A stretch of DNA of 6,892 bases from Streptomyces sp. NRRL WC-3549 (lineage in GTDB: Bacteria; Actinomycetota; Actinomycetes; Streptomycetales; Streptomycetaceae): NCBI RefSeq assembly GCF_000721935.1, contig NZ_KL585424.1:38691-45582 (forward strand). Direction: 5' to 3'. Below the pieces are notes generated by a model. That model did no database searches, had not been told where the DNA came from, and saw only the letters and a list, made by a program, of their open reading frames with translations. The first letter of the stretch is position 1. Each line of letters opens with the position of its first letter. Position numbers and translations under genes: made by a program. Of this stretch, positions 5,790-6,892 are shown piece by piece.

Positions 5790-6103
5790 CGTCCTGCGAC
5801 CGGGTGGCGGTCCTGGGCGCGGGCGAACCGAGTTCGGCCGAAGGCGTCTGAAGCCGCGCTGAGGCGGGCGGGGAACTTGCCTGGCGGGGTCGGCTGCCAA
5901 CGAGGGCCGAGCCGGACCTGGCGAAGAGCTTCCATGTCCAGTGCTCGGCGGTTCAGGAGTGCGGATCACCGTGCCTGTCCAGCCCAGTGTCTGTTCGAAG
6001 GGTCGAAACGCGTGCCCGATAGCCGCGTGGCAGGGTGATCGGCTCCTACGTCTTCCACAGCACTGGCGCTGTCGCGTCGGTACGTCTCTGGCTCAGACCA
6101 TGA
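5790..6103. other. Gap with no confident gene; possible decayed minus-strand frame
   Basis: This region separates the plus gene ending at 5789 from the minus operon ending at 6104, so both transcripts should end here. A minus frame with protein-like composition (MEALRQVRLGPRWQPTPPGK, from 5935) runs into the 3' end of the 191-aa gene, stopping at 5747. A TGA interrupts the same frame a dozen codons upstream of its ATG. It may be the remnant of a lost gene, but I cannot identify it. A weak inverted repeat ACAGC/GCTGT lies at about 6056-6071. Nothing else is apparent. Confidence 0.4.
5798..5812 (+). terminator. Hairpin just after the 191-aa gene
   Basis: GACCG (5798-5802) pairs with CGGTC (5808-5812) around GGTGG, starting nine bases after the TGA. 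There is no T-tract, as is common for GC-rich actinomycete terminators. Placement favours termination; the stem is short. Confidence 0.35.
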
Positions 6104-6442
6104 TCAGTGTGCGTCCGGGGTATCGGCCCGCTTCGCCAGCTCGGAGGTGACCTGGCTCAGCAGCATCGTTGGCGATGGCATGACGGCGTACCAGGTGTTC
6201 GTGCTTTCGTCAGCGGCCGGGGCCCAGGCTGCCACCACGGGGAGTTCACAGTGGTCGCCGGCTTCCAGTGGAGGCAATGACCAGGACATGCCCTGGTAGT
6301 GGCCGTAGTCCACGCCCCACGTGCTGAACGAATGATCATGCACCTCGTCAAGCAGCCCAGCCCACCGCCGGGGTACCTCTCCCGTGTCGGCGGCCCGGCA
6401 GATCGCCTCCTCGTCGCTGCCTCCGATGGTGAGCCGGGTCAT
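6104..6442 (-). CDS. Small protein of unknown function (112 aa), second gene of a minus operon
   Basis: The start at 6442 (MTRLTIGGSD) is chosen because its ATG overlaps the TGA of the upstream gene as ATGA, and GGTGGAAG lies five bases before it. A GTG at 6454 is also in frame. The protein is acidic, with an N-terminal helical part (EEAICRAADTGEVPRRWAGLL) and a central Trp/Tyr-rich part (WGVDYGHYQGMSWSLPPLE, then CELPVVAAWAP) that looks beta-rich. A helix (MLLSQVTSELAKRA) ends it. There is no signal peptide or membrane segment, so it is probably cytosolic. I recognise no family. Close coupling to the upstream gene suggests the two products act together, for instance as partners in one complex. 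Coding status is likely; function is open. Confidence 0.68.
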   Translation of the reverse strand: MTRLTIGGSDEEAICRAADTGEVPRRWAGLLDEVHDHSFSTWGVDYGHYQGMSWSLPPLEAGDHCELPVVAAWAPAADESTNTWYAVMPSPTMLLSQVTSELAKRADTPDAH

Positions 6443-6892
6443 CTCGTCTTCCACCGTGATCGCAGCCAGGGCTTGTCCCCGTCGTACCCTCCGTCAGCAC
6501 CCTTCGGAAGCCCCGCCGAGAACTGCACCCGCCCGAGCAACGTCTGGGCATCGATCCGCCAGACCGCCGCGCGGCAACCGGTCAACGGCCCCCAGCGCTC
6601 CGGGTCGAGCTTGGGATCGTACGGGGTCAGTAACAACTCGACGCGCACCCCGGGAGCCACCCAACGGGCAAGCATGCGGGCACCCGGCAGCTGGAACAGC
6701 TCATCGGGCTGCAGCGGAAGGCTGATGCCCCCGATTGTCGTGGTGAAGGTCAGCGGGCCGAACGGCGTGTCGATAGCTGGCCGATTGGTGGGACGCAGGC
6801 GGGTGCGCGAGACAGTAGGGAGCAGCACCGCCCCAACGTACTGCGGTGTGACCTGCCAAGATCCGCTGGACAGGAACTTAGCCCTGGCCCGC
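6439..6892 (-). CDS. Unknown protein, 5' end beyond the window (150 residues visible)
   Basis: The minus frame is open from the right edge to a TGA at 6439. A GTG at 6828 could start a 129-residue form, but it lacks a convincing ribosome site. The frame upstream of it (KFLSSGSWQVTPQYVGAVLL) looks like continuing protein, so the real start is probably off the edge. Visible features are beta-strand-like runs (IDTPFGPLTFTTTIGGISL, LARWVAPGVRVELLLTPYDP) and a CRAAVWRIDAQTLLGRVQF segment. The tail is basic (KPWLRSRWKTR). No signal peptide, membrane segment or catalytic motif is apparent. It overlaps the next gene by ATGA, so the two are translationally coupled. Family not recognised. Confidence 0.65.
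   Translation of the reverse strand, partial: RARAKFLSSGSWQVTPQYVGAVLLPTVSRTRLRPTNRPAIDTPFGPLTFTTTIGGISLPLQPDELFQLPGARMLARWVAPGVRVELLLTPYDPKLDPERWGPLTGCRAAVWRIDAQTLLGRVQFSAGLPKGADGGYDGDKPWLRSRWKTR

Noticed and set aside
5747..5935. Minus frame starting MEALRQVRLGPRW
   Set aside because: Composition is protein-like, but it overlaps the 3' end of the 5214 gene, a TGA lies close upstream in frame, and I cannot name a family; kept only as a possible remnant.
1..6892. Streptomyces telomere palindromes, tRNA or rRNA genes, CRISPR arrays, insertion sequences
   Set aside because: I looked for dense GC-rich palindrome series, tRNA T-loop patterns, regular repeat-spacer units and transposase motifs and saw none; this is by eye, so short or diverged elements could be missed.

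Overview
The window looks like accessory DNA from a Streptomyces-type actinomycete. It is GC-rich with GC-ending codons and GGAGG-type ribosome sites. Its central operon resembles the telomere-maintenance pair tap-tpg, which is known from linear Streptomyces replicons. Family names below come from memory of these proteins; no database search was possible. A linear plasmid, a chromosome arm or an integrated element would all fit. No telomere palindromes lie inside the window.

Layout. Bases 1-555 (minus) are the 5' part of a gene with two winged-helix-like segments, cut by the left edge. Bases 785-1288 (minus) encode a small coiled-coil plus winged-helix protein. A 629-base divergent region follows. 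It ends in an AT-rich island (about 37% GC over 1801-1890) carrying a good extended -10 promoter. That promoter drives an operon of two coupled genes sharing TGATG: an 835-residue multidomain protein (1918-4425) and a 185-residue protein (4425-4982). Next is a second coiled-coil/winged-helix protein with a histone-H1-like Lys/Ala linker (5214-5789), then a gap of about 310 bases. Two unrecognised minus-strand genes overlapping by ATGA (6104-6442 and 6439-6892, the latter cut by the right edge) close the window.

The core of interest is the 1918-4982 operon. The first protein reads, in order: two Phd/YefM-like antitoxin-fold repeats; a DnaB/RecA-like helicase domain that has lost its Walker A lysine and other catalytic residues; a Pro-rich linker; and a C-terminal domain. 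That last domain aligns, from memory, with the C-terminal half of Tap and carries family B DNA polymerase-like motifs A and C. The second protein matches Tpg, the terminal protein, in length, layout and tail pattern. My reading is a divergent, three-part-fused Tap with its Tpg: an end-patching or terminal-protein replication module. Two similar DNA-binding, coiled-coil proteins flank it and may regulate or organise it.
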